From Streptomyces sp. DH37 (GTDB lineage Bacteria; Actinomycetota; Actinomycetes; Streptomycetales; Streptomycetaceae), in assembly GCF_029813835.1 (NCBI RefSeq), contig NZ_JARVKV010000036.1, forward strand, positions 1-59,778: a DNA stretch of 59,778 bases. Reading direction: 5' to 3'. How positions within the stretch are numbered: position 1 is the first letter of the stretch; each line of letters opens with the position of its first letter. Position numbers and translations under genes: made by a program. Positions 16,773 through 26,378 of this stretch are shown here, piece by piece. The notes under the pieces were generated by a model that searched no databases, was not told where the DNA came from, and saw only the letters and a program-made list of their open reading frames with translations.

Positions 16773-17816
16773 ATGCCCGTCGCCCCAGTGCCCGCCGCGC
16801 TCGGCGGCGTCCCGCGCCGCGCGCGGACGGCCCGCCGGCTGGGCTGGGTGGCGGCGGCCTCGGCCGCCCTCGCCCTCGCCGTGGTGCTGAGCCTGGCCGT
16901 CGGCAGCCGCACCATCGCGCCGGGGGCGGTGTACGAGGCGCTGGTGCACGGCGGCGACGGCCCCGCCGCCCAGGTGGTGCGGACCATGCGGGCGCCGCGC
17001 ACCCTGCTGGCGCTGCTGGTCGGCGCCGCGCTCGGGGTGGCCGGCTGCGTGATGCAGGGCCTGACCCGCAACCCGATCGCCGAGCCCGGCATCCTCGGCG
17101 TCAGCCAGGGAGCGGCGCTGGGCGTCGTCCTGGCCATCGCCTTCGCCGGGGTGCACACGCTCTCCGGGTACGTCTGGTTCGCCTTCGCGGGCGCGGGGGC
17201 GGCGGGCGTGGCCGTCTACGTGATCGCCGCGCGGGGGCGGGCGGGCGCGACGCCGGTGAAGCTGGCGCTGGCCGGGGCCGCCGTCAACGCGCTGCTGTAC
17301 TCGGTGGTGGCGGGTGTGCTGACCACGCGGGCCGCCACCCTGGACGAGTTCCGCTTCTGGCAGGTCGGCTCGGTCGCCGGGCGCGGCACGGAGGTGATCG
17401 GGCAGGTCTGGCCGTTCCTGGCGGCGGGCGCGCTGCTGGTGCTGGCCGCCGCGCGCGGCCTGGACGCGCTGGCGCTGGGCGAGGACGTGGCGAAGGGCCT
17501 GGGGCAGAACACGGCGGCCGTACGGATCACCGGCGGCCTCGGGGCCACCGTCCTGACCGGCGCGGGGGTCGCCGCCGCCGGTCCCATCGCCTTCGTCGGC
17601 CTGGCCGTCCCCCACCTCGCCCGCGCCCTCGTCGGCTCCGACCACCGCTGGCTGCTGCCCGTGACCGCGCTGCTGGGGCCGGTGGTGCTGCTGGTGGCGG
17701 ACGTGGTGGGACGGATCGTGGTGCCGCCGGGCGAGGTCCCGGCGGGCGTGATGACGGCGCTGATCGGCGTGCCGTTCCTGGTGGCGCTGGTGCGCGGGAA
17801 GGCGGTGGGGTCGTGA
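16773..17816 (+). CDS. Iron-siderophore ABC permease 1 (FecCD)
   Basis: A 347-aa FecCD/BtuC-type permease with about nine or ten helices. Family motifs include RAPRTLLALLVGAALGVAGC, TRNPIAEPGILGVSQGAALG and AAAGPIAFVGLAVPHLAR. It would form half of the pore importing a ferric-siderophore. I chose ATG 16773, five bases after GAGG and downstream of the iron box. Its stop overlaps the next gene by 4 nt. Confidence 0.92.
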   Translation: MPVAPVPAALGGVPRRARTARRLGWVAAASAALALAVVLSLAVGSRTIAPGAVYEALVHGGDGPAAQVVRTMRAPRTLLALLVGAALGVAGCVMQGLTRNPIAEPGILGVSQGAALGVVLAIAFAGVHTLSGYVWFAFAGAGAAGVAVYVIAARGRAGATPVKLALAGAAVNALLYSVVAGVLTTRAATLDEFRFWQVGSVAGRGTEVIGQVWPFLAAGALLVLAAARGLDALALGEDVAKGLGQNTAAVRITGGLGATVLTGAGVAAAGPIAFVGLAVPHLARALVGSDHRWLLPVTALLGPVVLLVADVVGRIVVPPGEVPAGVMTALIGVPFLVALVRGKAVGS

Positions 17817-18883
17817 CCGCGGCGGACACCGCCCGCGAGGCGCCGGCCAGACCCGCCGGGTACGGCCTGGTGCGCCGCGGGCGCGCCTCGTTCCTCGTCC
17901 ACCGCCGGTCGGCGGCGGTGACGGCCGTCCTCGCCGCCGCGCTGGCCGCGGCCGTCGTCGCCGCGCTCTCCCTCGGCGAGACCGCCACCGCGCCCGCCGA
18001 GGTGGTGAAGGTGCTGCTGGGGCGGCCCTCGCCGGACGAGCTGGTGGTGGGGACGCTGCGGCTGCCGCGCGTGGTCGTCGGGCTGCTGGTGGGCGCCGCG
18101 CTCGGGGTGGCGGGCGGGCTGATCCAGACCGTCGCCCGCAACCCGCTGGCCAGCCCGGAGATCATCGGCGTCACCCACGGCGCCGCCGCCGTGACCGTCG
18201 GCGCGATGACCTTCGGCCTGACCTCGTACGCCCTGCTGCCCTACCTCTCCGTCGCGGGCGGGGTGCTCGCCGCCGCGCTGATCTACGTCTTCGCCTGGCG
18301 GCGCGGCATCCACGCGGCCCGCTTCGTCCTCATCGGCCTGGGCTTCTCCGTCGCGCTGCGCTCGGTCACCCAGCTGTTCATGACCAAGGGCGACTTCCTC
18401 GCCGCCCAGCAGGCCCAGGTGTGGATGACCGGCTCGCTCAACGGGCGCGGCTGGGAGCAGGCCGCGCCCCTGGGCTGGGTGCTGCTGGCCGTGCTGCCCG
18501 CCGTGCTGTGGTGCTCCCGCGCCCAGCGGGAGGTGGCGCTGGACGACGACACCGCCACCGCCCTCGGCGTGCGGCTGGGCCGCGCCCGGCTGGGACTGAC
18601 GGCGACCGGGGTCGTCCTGGCCTCGGTGGCCACCGGGGCGGCCGGGCCGGTGGACTTCGTGGCGCTGCTCTCCCCGCAGATCGCCCGCCGGCTGACGCGC
18701 ACCGCGCGGATCCCGCTGCTCGCCACGGCCCTGCTGGGCGCCCTCACCGTCACCCTGGGCGATCTGCTGGCCCGCAGGCTGTTCGCGCCGGTGGAGCTGC
18801 CCGTCGGGGTGCTGACGGCGGCGATCGGAGCGCCCTACCTCATCTGGCTGATCGCCCGTAGCCGCACCGGAGGCGGAGCATGA
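17813..18883 (+). CDS. Iron-siderophore ABC permease 2 (FecCD)
   Basis: A 356-aa FecCD permease, the partner of permease 1. Motifs include RLPRVVVGLLVGAALGVAGG, ARNPLASPEIIGVTHGAAA and GAAGPVDFVALLSPQIARRL. It starts in a GTGA overlap with the first permease and ends in an ATGA overlap with the ATPase, so the subunits should be translated in step. Confidence 0.92.
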   Translation: MTAADTAREAPARPAGYGLVRRGRASFLVHRRSAAVTAVLAAALAAAVVAALSLGETATAPAEVVKVLLGRPSPDELVVGTLRLPRVVVGLLVGAALGVAGGLIQTVARNPLASPEIIGVTHGAAAVTVGAMTFGLTSYALLPYLSVAGGVLAAALIYVFAWRRGIHAARFVLIGLGFSVALRSVTQLFMTKGDFLAAQQAQVWMTGSLNGRGWEQAAPLGWVLLAVLPAVLWCSRAQREVALDDDTATALGVRLGRARLGLTATGVVLASVATGAAGPVDFVALLSPQIARRLTRTARIPLLATALLGALTVTLGDLLARRLFAPVELPVGVLTAAIGAPYLIWLIARSRTGGGA

Positions 18884-19812
18884 CGACCGACATGCCGACC
18901 GAGTCGGCGGACACGGCGGACACGACAGCGGACGGGACCGGGACCGGAACCGGGACCGCGAGCAGGCTGTCGGCCCGCGACCTCACGCTCGCCTACGAGG
19001 ACCGCACGGTCGTCGACGGCCTCGACCTCGACGTGCCGGACGGCCGCGTCACCGTCATCGTCGGCCCCAACGCGTGCGGCAAGTCCACCACGCTGCGGGC
19101 GCTGGGACGGCTGCTGAGGCCCCGGCGCGGCGCGGTGCTGCTGGACGGCCGGGAACTGGACCGCATCCCCACGCGCCGGATCGCCCGGTCCCTGGGCCTG
19201 CTCCCCCAGGCGCCGGTCGCACCCGAGACGATCACCGTCGCCGACCTCGTCGCCCGGGGCCGGCAGCCGCACCAGCGCTGGTGGCAGCAGTGGTCGGAGG
19301 CCGACGAGCGGGCCGTCACCGACGCCATGGCCCGCACCGGCGTCGCCGACCTGGCCGCCCGCTCCGTGGACGAGCTGTCGGGCGGGCAGCGGCAGCGCGT
19401 GTGGATCGCGATGGCGCTCGCCCAGGAGACCGAGCTGCTGCTGCTCGACGAGCCGACGACGTACCTCGACATCGCCCACCAGGTGGAGGTGCTCGACCTG
19501 GTGCGGCAGCTCAACCGGGAGCGGGGGCGCACGGTCGTGATGGTCCTGCACGACCTCAACCAGGCCGCCCGCTACGCCGACCACCTCGTCGCGATGCGCG
19601 AGGGCCGGATCGTCGCGCAGGGCCCGCCGGGCGGGACCGTCACCGCCGCCCTGGTCCGCGAGGTCTTCGGCCTGGAGGCCGTGGTCGTCCCCGACCCGGT
19701 GACGGGCGGCCCGCTCGTCGTCCCCGGCGCCCCCTGGGACTCCCCCGCCGCCCCCGCTCCCGCCCCTGCATCCGCACCTGCCCCTCTCAGCGTCCGAAAG
19801 GCGAACCCATGA
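18880..19812 (+). CDS. Iron-siderophore ABC ATPase (FecE/FepC-like)
   Basis: A 310-aa ABC ATPase. Walker A is GPNACGKST (Gly62-Thr70, with Ala where Gly is common), the Q-loop LLPQAP, signature LSGGQRQR, and Walker B LLLLDEPTTYLD. The switch His follows in VLHDLNQAARYAD. A Thr/Gly-rich head of about 25 residues and an Ala/Pro tail of about 25 residues flank the domain and are unusual. It energises the two upstream permeases. Confidence 0.93.
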   Translation: MTTDMPTESADTADTTADGTGTGTGTASRLSARDLTLAYEDRTVVDGLDLDVPDGRVTVIVGPNACGKSTTLRALGRLLRPRRGAVLLDGRELDRIPTRRIARSLGLLPQAPVAPETITVADLVARGRQPHQRWWQQWSEADERAVTDAMARTGVADLAARSVDELSGGQRQRVWIAMALAQETELLLLDEPTTYLDIAHQVEVLDLVRQLNRERGRTVVMVLHDLNQAARYADHLVAMREGRIVAQGPPGGTVTAALVREVFGLEAVVVPDPVTGGPLVVPGAPWDSPAAPAPAPASAPAPLSVRKANP

Positions 19813-20798
19813 CCCTCGACACGGCCCCCGGCCGCCGCCGTACGCCCGCCGCCACCGCCGTGGTGCTGGCCGCCGTCCTCGCCCTGTCCGCCTGCGGCTC
19901 CGGCTCCGGGACGGGGGACGACACCGCCGGGGAGGGCACCCGGACCGTCATGACCGCCCACGGGGAGGTCCGGGTCCCCGCCGACCCCCGGCGGGTGGTC
20001 GTCCTCGACACCGCCGAGCTGGACTCGGCCATAACCCTCGGCGTGAAGCCCGTCGGCTCCACCCGCTCCGACGTGGCCTCCGGCTTCCTGAAGTACCTGC
20101 CGCGGGAGAAGGTCGAGGGCATCGAGAACGTCGGCAACATCATGGCGCCCAACCTGGAGCGGATCGCGGCGCTGAAGCCGGACCTGATCCTGGGCAGCGA
20201 CGTCCGCGACAAGGACCGCTACGACGAGCTGTCCGAGATCGCCCCGACCGTCTTCACCGAGTCCACCGGCGCGCCCTGGAAGGAGAACTTCCTGGTCCAC
20301 GCCGACGCCCTGAACAGGAAGGACGAGGCGCGGAAGGCCGTCGAGGCGTACGAGGCGAAGGCGGCCGAGGTCACCGAGGCCCTCGGCGGCCGGGAGAAGG
20401 CCGGGGAGCTGACGGTGAGCGTGATCCGCTTCGTCGAGGGCGCGGACACCCGCGTCTACGGCAGGGAGAACTACATCGGCTCGATCCTCGCCGACGTCGG
20501 TGTGGACCGCCCGGCCATCGCCGACAAGGCCCCCGACGGCTTCTCGGTCGACGTCAGCCCGGAGAAGGTCGACCAGGGCGACGCGGACGTCGTCTTCTAC
20601 ACCTCCTACGGCGATCCGGGGAAGTCCGGCGAGGAGAACGCCGTCGGCGGCGCGCTGTGGAAGGGCATGGACGCGGTGCGGAACGGCCGCGCGTTCCGCG
20701 TGGACGACGAGACCTGGATCCAGGGCATCGGTTACACCGCCGCCGACACGATCCTGGAGGAGATGCGGAAGCTGCTCGCCGAGGGCTCCCGGGGCTGA
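19809..20798 (+). CDS. Iron-siderophore binding lipoprotein
   Basis: A 329-aa FecB/FhuD-type (cluster 8) binding protein. Signal with lipobox LSAC (Cys29), then ADPRRVVVLDTAELDSAITLG, the usual beginning of the N-lobe. A long connecting helix lies near residues 170-200, and WIQGIGYTAADTIL is near the end. It captures the ferric-siderophore outside the membrane and delivers it to the two permeases. It is last in the operon and overlaps the ATPase by 4 nt. No siderophore biosynthetic gene is nearby, so xenosiderophore uptake is possible. Confidence 0.92.
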   Translation: MTLDTAPGRRRTPAATAVVLAAVLALSACGSGSGTGDDTAGEGTRTVMTAHGEVRVPADPRRVVVLDTAELDSAITLGVKPVGSTRSDVASGFLKYLPREKVEGIENVGNIMAPNLERIAALKPDLILGSDVRDKDRYDELSEIAPTVFTESTGAPWKENFLVHADALNRKDEARKAVEAYEAKAAEVTEALGGREKAGELTVSVIRFVEGADTRVYGRENYIGSILADVGVDRPAIADKAPDGFSVDVSPEKVDQGDADVVFYTSYGDPGKSGEENAVGGALWKGMDAVRNGRAFRVDDETWIQGIGYTAADTILEEMRKLLAEGSRG

Positions 20799-20892
20799 CG
20801 CCCGCCGGCCGCGGCGCGGGGAAGTCCGCCGCGGCCTCCCTCCTCCCCCTCCGCGCTCCGCGGCGCGGCGTGGCCGGCGGCGCCGGCGCGGG

Positions 20893-21915
20893 CTACCCCT
20901 TCGGCCGCCGCGCCCGCCACAGCAGGTAGAGCGCGCTGGCGACGGCCGCCGCGCGCAGCGCCCACGGCCAGGAGGCGGCGATCTCGTCGCCCAGCGCGCC
21001 CCGCGCGATCGGCTCGCCCCAGCGGCCCTCGGTACGGCCCCACAGCCACACCAGCCCGGCGGCCGCGACCGCGCCGGGCACGACCGTCACCGCCCGCCTG
21101 GCCTCCCGGCGGCTCAGCCGGGGCGACCACCAGGCCGCCAGCCAGCCCAGGCCCAGCGGGATCAGCGAACCGGCGACCGCGCCCGCCACCAGCAGGGCGG
21201 CGGCCAGCAGCTCCACCACGCCGCCCGCCCTCGGCACGCGGCCGGCGCCCGCGCCCGCCGCCTTCGCCGTACGTGCCGTGCGCGGGCGCCTCAGGCGCGC
21301 CCACCGCTTCCCCCGGAGCGCGACCGGGAGCTCCCCGGCCACGCCCTCCTCGGCCGCGGCCCTCTCCGCCCTCGCCCTCGCCTCCGCCTGGGCCCTCGCC
21401 TCCGCCTGCGCCCTCGCCTCCGCCGGGTCCGGCGGCCGATCCAGCATCTCCGGCAGCTCGATCCCGCCGACGAAGCCCCCGACCGGCCGCTGGCCGCCCG
21501 GCGCGTACCGGGGGCCGCCCGGTCCGCCGCGCCACCAGTCGGGGTCGCTCTCCCGCGGTCCCAGCTCACCGGCGGGCGCCAGGTGGGGCGGCGAGGCGGC
21601 GGTCGGGGATGCGGTCGGGGAGGCGGACGACGCCCCGCCCTCCGGGGTCTCCTGCACGGGCTGCGGCCCCCTGGGCTGCGGTACGGGGACGCCCGTGCCG
21701 GCGACGACGTCCTCGGGCCGCCCGATGCCGTCCAGGATCCGGCGCACCCCGGCCACGGTGTGCGCGCCGCCCGCCTCCGCGCGGCGCCGCTCGATGTCGG
21801 CGCGCACGCCGGCCACCAGGCTCGCCCGCTCGGCGGCCGTCATGGTCGTGCCGTGCGCCAGATCGCCGATCCGGCTCAGATAGTCGAAGACGAGCTGCTC
21901 GCTCTCGATCCCCAC
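20893..21915 (-). CDS. Membrane protein with HAAS-like N-terminal domain
   Basis: A 340-aa protein. Residues 1-80 (VFDYLSRIGDLAH, VAGVRADIERRRAE, VRRILDGIGRPEDVVAG) resemble the HAAS/DUF1700 helical signalling domain often found in PadR-linked proteins. A Pro-rich linker and an Ala/Glu/Arg repeat helix (about 170-195) follow. Three or four hydrophobic segments lie in the C-terminal third. The function is unknown. GTG 21915 has only a weak ribosome site. It is divergent from the helicase-associated gene. Confidence 0.68.
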   Translation of the reverse strand: MGIESEQLVFDYLSRIGDLAHGTTMTAAERASLVAGVRADIERRRAEAGGAHTVAGVRRILDGIGRPEDVVAGTGVPVPQPRGPQPVQETPEGGASSASPTASPTAASPPHLAPAGELGPRESDPDWWRGGPGGPRYAPGGQRPVGGFVGGIELPEMLDRPPDPAEARAQAEARAQAEARARAERAAAEEGVAGELPVALRGKRWARLRRPRTARTAKAAGAGAGRVPRAGGVVELLAAALLVAGAVAGSLIPLGLGWLAAWWSPRLSRREARRAVTVVPGAVAAAGLVWLWGRTEGRWGEPIARGALGDEIAASWPWALRAAAVASALYLLWRARRPKG

Positions 21916-22033
21916 CGAACACCCCAGCGCTCACCGGACTCTGGCACCCGTACGCACCCGTACGTCCACGACCGTACCCCGCGCCGCCCGCGGCCAGAAC
22001 CGATCGCCACGGGGTGCCGGTACCGTGGTACGG

Positions 22034-24547
22034 ATGACCACCGAGCCCGAAGCGCGGCGCCGAGCGGCCCCCCGCACGCTCGCCGACGAGCTGCGCTCCC
22101 GCTCCGACGACGCGCTCGCCGCCCTGCTGCGGGCGCGCCCGGACCTGCTCTCGCCCCTCCCCGGCGACCTCTCCCAGCTGGCCACCCGCGCGGGCGCCCG
22201 CGCCTCGGTGCTGCGGGCGCTGGAACGGCTGGACCGCTTCGCCCTCCAGGTCGCCGAGGCGCTGGCCGTGGCGCCCGACCCCTGCCCGTACGGGGAGCTG
22301 GCCGCCCTGCTGCCCGGCTGCGGGGACGAGCTGCCGCGCGCGCTGGGCCTGCTGCGCGAGCGTGCGGTGGTCTGGGGCGGCGACGACCGGCTGCGCCTGG
22401 TGCGCACCGCCCGCGAACTGCTCGCCCCGTCCGCGAGCGCCCCGTCCCGGACCGGTCTGGGCCCGTCCCTGGCCGAGGCCACGTCCGGGATGTCGCCCGG
22501 CCGGCTCCAGGAGATCCTGGCCGCCGCCGGGCTGCCCGCCACCCACGACCCGGTCAGCGCGCTGGCGTCCCTGACCGGGCTGTTCGGCGACCGGGAGCGG
22601 ATGGACGCCCTGCTGGGGGAGGCGCCGGAGGAGGCGCGGGGGATGCTCGACAAGCTGATGTGGGGACCGCCCTACGGCGAGGTCTCCGCCTCCCCCTCGC
22701 CCCCGGTCCGCTGGCTGCTGGACCGCGGGCTGCTGCTGCCGGCCGCGCCCCGCACGGTCGTCCTGCCCCGCGAGGTGGCCCTGCATCTGCGCGGGGGCCG
22801 CGCCCACCGCCGTCCGGAGCCGCTGCCGCCGGCCGTCGGGCCGGGCCGCACCCACCCGCCCGCGGTGGCGGACGCCGCCGCCGCGGGCCAGGCGCTGGCC
22901 GCGCTCGCGACCGTCGAGGAGCTGCTGACGCTGTGGGGCACGGCCTCGGACGCGCCGCCCGTGCTGCGCGCGGGCGGTCTGGGCGTACGGGACCTCAAGC
23001 GCACCGCCGTCGCGCTCGACGTCCCCGAGCCGGTCGCCGCCTTCTGGATCGAATTGGCCTACGCCGCCGGACTGCTGGCCTCCGACGGCGAGGCGGACGA
23101 GCGGTACGCGCCCACCCCCGCGTACGACGCGTGGCTGGAGGAGCCGCCCGAGCGGCGCTGGACGCGCCTGGCCCGCGCCTGGCTGGCGGCCACCCGGCTG
23201 GCCGGGCTGGTCGGCGGGCGCGACGCGCGGAACCGGACGCTCGGCGCGCTCGGCCCCGGTCTGGACCGCGGCCTCGCGCCCGAGCTGCGCCGCCGCGCGC
23301 TGGGCCTGCTGGCCGCCGAGCCCGAGGGCACGGCCCCCGACGCCGACGCGGTGGCGGCCCGGCTGGACTGGGAGTGCCCGCTGCGCGGCGGCGCGGAGCT
23401 GCGCGGCCGGATCGTGCGGTGGACGCTGGCGGAGGCGGAGCTGCTGGGCGTGACCGGACGCGGCGCGCTGGCGTCGTACGCGCGCCCCCTGCTGGACGAG
23501 GACTCCCCGGCGGACGCCGCCGGGGGCGCCCCTCAGGACAGGGGCCGGGACAGCGATCAGGACAGCGATCCGGACGATCAGGACAGCGGCCGGGAAGCGG
23601 CCGCGTCCCTCCTGGCCCCCCTCCTCCCCGAGCCGCTGGACCACGTGCTGCTCCAGGCCGACCTGACGGCCGTCGCCCCCGGCCCCCTCCGGCGCCCCCT
23701 GGCCGAGACGCTGGGCGTGCTGGCCGACGTGGAGTCCAAGGGCGGCGCGACCGTCTACCGCTTCACCCCCGAGTCGGTGCGCCGCGCCCTCGACGCGGGG
23801 CGCGACGCCGCCGAGCTGCACTCCTTCCTGGCCGCCCACTCCCGCACGCCCGTCCCGCAGCCGCTGACGTACCTGATCGACGACGTGGCGCGACGGCACG
23901 GGCGGCTGCGGGTGGGCGCGGCCGGCTCGTACGTCCGCTGCGACGACGACGCGCTGCTGGCCGAGATCGCCGCCGACCGCCGCGCCGCCTCCCTGGGCCT
24001 GCGGCTGCTGGCGCCGACGGTGCTGGCGGCCCAGGCGGATCCGGTGACCCTGCTGGAGCGGCTGCGGGCGATGGGGTACGCGCCGGCCGCCGAGTCCGCC
24101 GAGGGCGACGTGGTGGTCCACCGCCCCGACGCCCTGCGCACCCCGCCGCGCACCGCGCCCGAGCCGGTGCCGGACGGCCCGCCGGACCCCGGCGCCGCAC
24201 TGCCGGCCGCGGCCGTACGCGCCATCCGGGCGGGCGACCTGGCGGCCGGCGGCGCACCGCACACCCCCCGCCGTCCCGCCCCGGCGGCCCCCGACGGCCG
24301 CCCGCCGCGCACGCCCGCGGCCGACACCCTGGCCACCCTGCGCGCCGCCGCCCGCCGCGGGACGCCGGTGTGGATCGGCCACGTGGACGCCGACGGCACC
24401 GCGGGCCGGCGCGTCATTGAGCCCGTCCGCGTCGAGGGCGGCTTCGTCACGGCGTACGACCACACCGCCGAGGAGGTCCGCACCTACCCGCTGCACCGCA
24501 TCACGGGCGCGGCGGACCCGGCGCCCTCCCCCGAACCGGACGGCTGA
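22034..24547 (+). CDS. Helicase-associated (Helicase_C_3-type) domain protein
   Basis: An 837-aa protein with an N-terminal region of winged-helix-like repeats (TLADELRSRSDDALAALL, LERLDRFALQVAEALA). The C-terminal part (about 530-640), with PLDHVLLQADLTAVAPGPL and TVYRFTPESVRRALDAG, resembles the segment found at the N-terminus of XPB helicases. No Walker motifs are present, so it is not itself a helicase. The neighbouring XPB makes a DNA-repair partnership likely. ATG 22034 is chosen because TACCGT (22021-22026) lies seven bases before it (leaderless pattern), which excludes the GTG at 22025. Confidence 0.78.
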   Translation: MTTEPEARRRAAPRTLADELRSRSDDALAALLRARPDLLSPLPGDLSQLATRAGARASVLRALERLDRFALQVAEALAVAPDPCPYGELAALLPGCGDELPRALGLLRERAVVWGGDDRLRLVRTARELLAPSASAPSRTGLGPSLAEATSGMSPGRLQEILAAAGLPATHDPVSALASLTGLFGDRERMDALLGEAPEEARGMLDKLMWGPPYGEVSASPSPPVRWLLDRGLLLPAAPRTVVLPREVALHLRGGRAHRRPEPLPPAVGPGRTHPPAVADAAAAGQALAALATVEELLTLWGTASDAPPVLRAGGLGVRDLKRTAVALDVPEPVAAFWIELAYAAGLLASDGEADERYAPTPAYDAWLEEPPERRWTRLARAWLAATRLAGLVGGRDARNRTLGALGPGLDRGLAPELRRRALGLLAAEPEGTAPDADAVAARLDWECPLRGGAELRGRIVRWTLAEAELLGVTGRGALASYARPLLDEDSPADAAGGAPQDRGRDSDQDSDPDDQDSGREAAASLLAPLLPEPLDHVLLQADLTAVAPGPLRRPLAETLGVLADVESKGGATVYRFTPESVRRALDAGRDAAELHSFLAAHSRTPVPQPLTYLIDDVARRHGRLRVGAAGSYVRCDDDALLAEIAADRRAASLGLRLLAPTVLAAQADPVTLLERLRAMGYAPAAESAEGDVVVHRPDALRTPPRTAPEPVPDGPPDPGAALPAAAVRAIRAGDLAAGGAPHTPRRPAPAAPDGRPPRTPAADTLATLRAAARRGTPVWIGHVDADGTAGRRVIEPVRVEGGFVTAYDHTAEEVRTYPLHRITGAADPAPSPEPDG

Positions 24548-24678
24548 GCCCGGTCCGTGCCGCCCGCGCCCGCCGCGCGCGGGCCGCATGTCGGTCCGAT
24601 GGGGCACACTGGACGGTCGGCCCGTGCGCGAACGCGCCGATCGCGCGCCGGAGCAGCCGTAGGCAGGAGGACCCCCAC

Positions 24679-26343
24679 GTGACCGGACCGCTCATCGTCC
24701 AGAGCGACAAGACCCTGCTGCTGGAGGTCGACCACGAGCAGGCCGACGCCTGCCGCCGCGCCATCGCCCCCTTCGCCGAGCTGGAGCGGGCGCCGGAGCA
24801 CATCCACACCTACCGGCTGACGCCGCTGGGCCTGTGGAACGCCCGCGCCGCCGGGCACGACGCCGAGCAGGTCGTGGACGCCCTGGTCACCCACTCCCGC
24901 TACCCGGTGCCGCACGCGCTGCTGGTGGACGTGGCCGAGACGATGGACCGCTACGGCCGGCTGCGGCTGCTCAAGCACCCCGTCCACGGGCTCGTCCTGG
25001 AGACCTCCGACCGGCCGGTGCTGGAGGAGATCCTGCGGTCCAAGCGGATCCAGCCGCTGGTCGGCGCCCGGATCGACCCCGACACCGTCGCCGTGCACCC
25101 CTCCGAGCGCGGCCAGATCAAGCAGGCGCTGCTCAAGCTGGGCTGGCCCGCCGAGGACCTGGCCGGCTACGTGGACGGCGAGGCGCACCCGATCGAGCTG
25201 GACGAGGACGGCTGGGCGCTGCGCCCGTACCAGCGGCAGGCCGTGGAGAACTTCTGGCACGGCGGCTCCGGCGTCGTCGTCCTGCCCTGCGGCGCGGGCA
25301 AGACGCTGGTGGGCGCGGGCGCGATGGCCACGGCGAAGTCCACCACGCTGATCCTGGTGACCAACACCGTCTCGGCCCGGCAGTGGAAGCACGAGCTGGT
25401 CCGGCGCACCTCGCTGACGGAGAGCGAGATCGGCGAGTACAGCGGCGCGAAGAAGGAGATCCGCCCGGTCACCATCGCCACGTACCAGGTGCTGACGACG
25501 AAGCGGAAGGGCGTCTACCCGCACCTGGAGCTGTTCGACTCCCGCGACTGGGGCCTGATCGTCTACGACGAGGTGCACCTGCTCCCGGCGCCGGTGTTCA
25601 AGTTCACCGCCGACCTCCAGGCCCGCCGCCGCATCGGCCTGACGGCCACGCTGGTGCGGGAGGACGGCCGCGAGTCCGACGTCTTCTCCCTCATCGGCCC
25701 CAAGCGCTTCGACGCGCCGTGGAAGGAGATCGAGGCGCAGGGCTACATCGCCCCCGCCGACTGCGTGGAGGTCCGCGTGGACCTCACCGAGTCCGAGCGG
25801 CTGGCGTACGCGACGGCCGAGCCGGACGAGAAGTACCGCTTCTGCTCCACCACCGCCTCCAAGCAGCGCGTGACCGAGGCGCTGGTGCGCCGCCACGCCG
25901 GGCAGCAGACGCTGGTCATCGGCCAGTACATCGACCAGCTCGACGAGCTGGGCGAGCACCTGGACGCGCCGGTGATCAAGGGCGACACCGGCAACGCGCG
26001 GCGCGAGAAGCTGTTCGACGCGTTCCGCTCGGGCGAACTGTCGGTGCTGGTGGTCTCCAAGGTCGCCAACTTCTCCATCGACCTGCCCGAGGCCACGGTC
26101 GCCATCCAGGTCTCGGGCACCTTCGGCTCCCGCCAGGAGGAGGCCCAGCGCCTGGGCCGCGTGCTGCGCCCGAAGGCGGACGGCCACGAGGCCCGCTTCT
26201 ACTCGGTCGTCGCCCGCGACACCGTCGACCAGGACTTCGCGGCCCACCGCCAGCGCTTCCTGGCCGAGCAGGGCTACGCCTACCGCATCGTGGACGCCTC
26301 GGAGCTGCTCGCGGGCGACGAGGAGCCGGACGGGGTGGGCTAG
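24679..26343 (+). CDS. XPB-type DNA repair helicase (3'-5')
   Basis: A 554-aa SF2 helicase of the bacterial XPB family. The N-terminal damage-recognition-like domain (1-180) contains TYRLTPLGLWNARAAG. The motor has Walker A GAGKT (Lys208), the DEVH box (297-300), TATLVRED with the XPB-specific RED triplet (327-329), and C-lobe motifs VSKVANFSIDLPEA and QRLGRVLRPK. It acts on DNA in nucleotide-excision repair or transcription-linked remodelling. GTG 24679 follows AGGAGG. It is 131 nt downstream of the helicase-associated protein. Confidence 0.94.
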   Translation: MTGPLIVQSDKTLLLEVDHEQADACRRAIAPFAELERAPEHIHTYRLTPLGLWNARAAGHDAEQVVDALVTHSRYPVPHALLVDVAETMDRYGRLRLLKHPVHGLVLETSDRPVLEEILRSKRIQPLVGARIDPDTVAVHPSERGQIKQALLKLGWPAEDLAGYVDGEAHPIELDEDGWALRPYQRQAVENFWHGGSGVVVLPCGAGKTLVGAGAMATAKSTTLILVTNTVSARQWKHELVRRTSLTESEIGEYSGAKKEIRPVTIATYQVLTTKRKGVYPHLELFDSRDWGLIVYDEVHLLPAPVFKFTADLQARRRIGLTATLVREDGRESDVFSLIGPKRFDAPWKEIEAQGYIAPADCVEVRVDLTESERLAYATAEPDEKYRFCSTTASKQRVTEALVRRHAGQQTLVIGQYIDQLDELGEHLDAPVIKGDTGNARREKLFDAFRSGELSVLVVSKVANFSIDLPEATVAIQVSGTFGSRQEEAQRLGRVLRPKADGHEARFYSVVARDTVDQDFAAHRQRFLAEQGYAYRIVDASELLAGDEEPDGVG

Positions 26344-26378
26344 CCTCCGGGTTCCACCACGGAACGAGGAGGTCGCCG

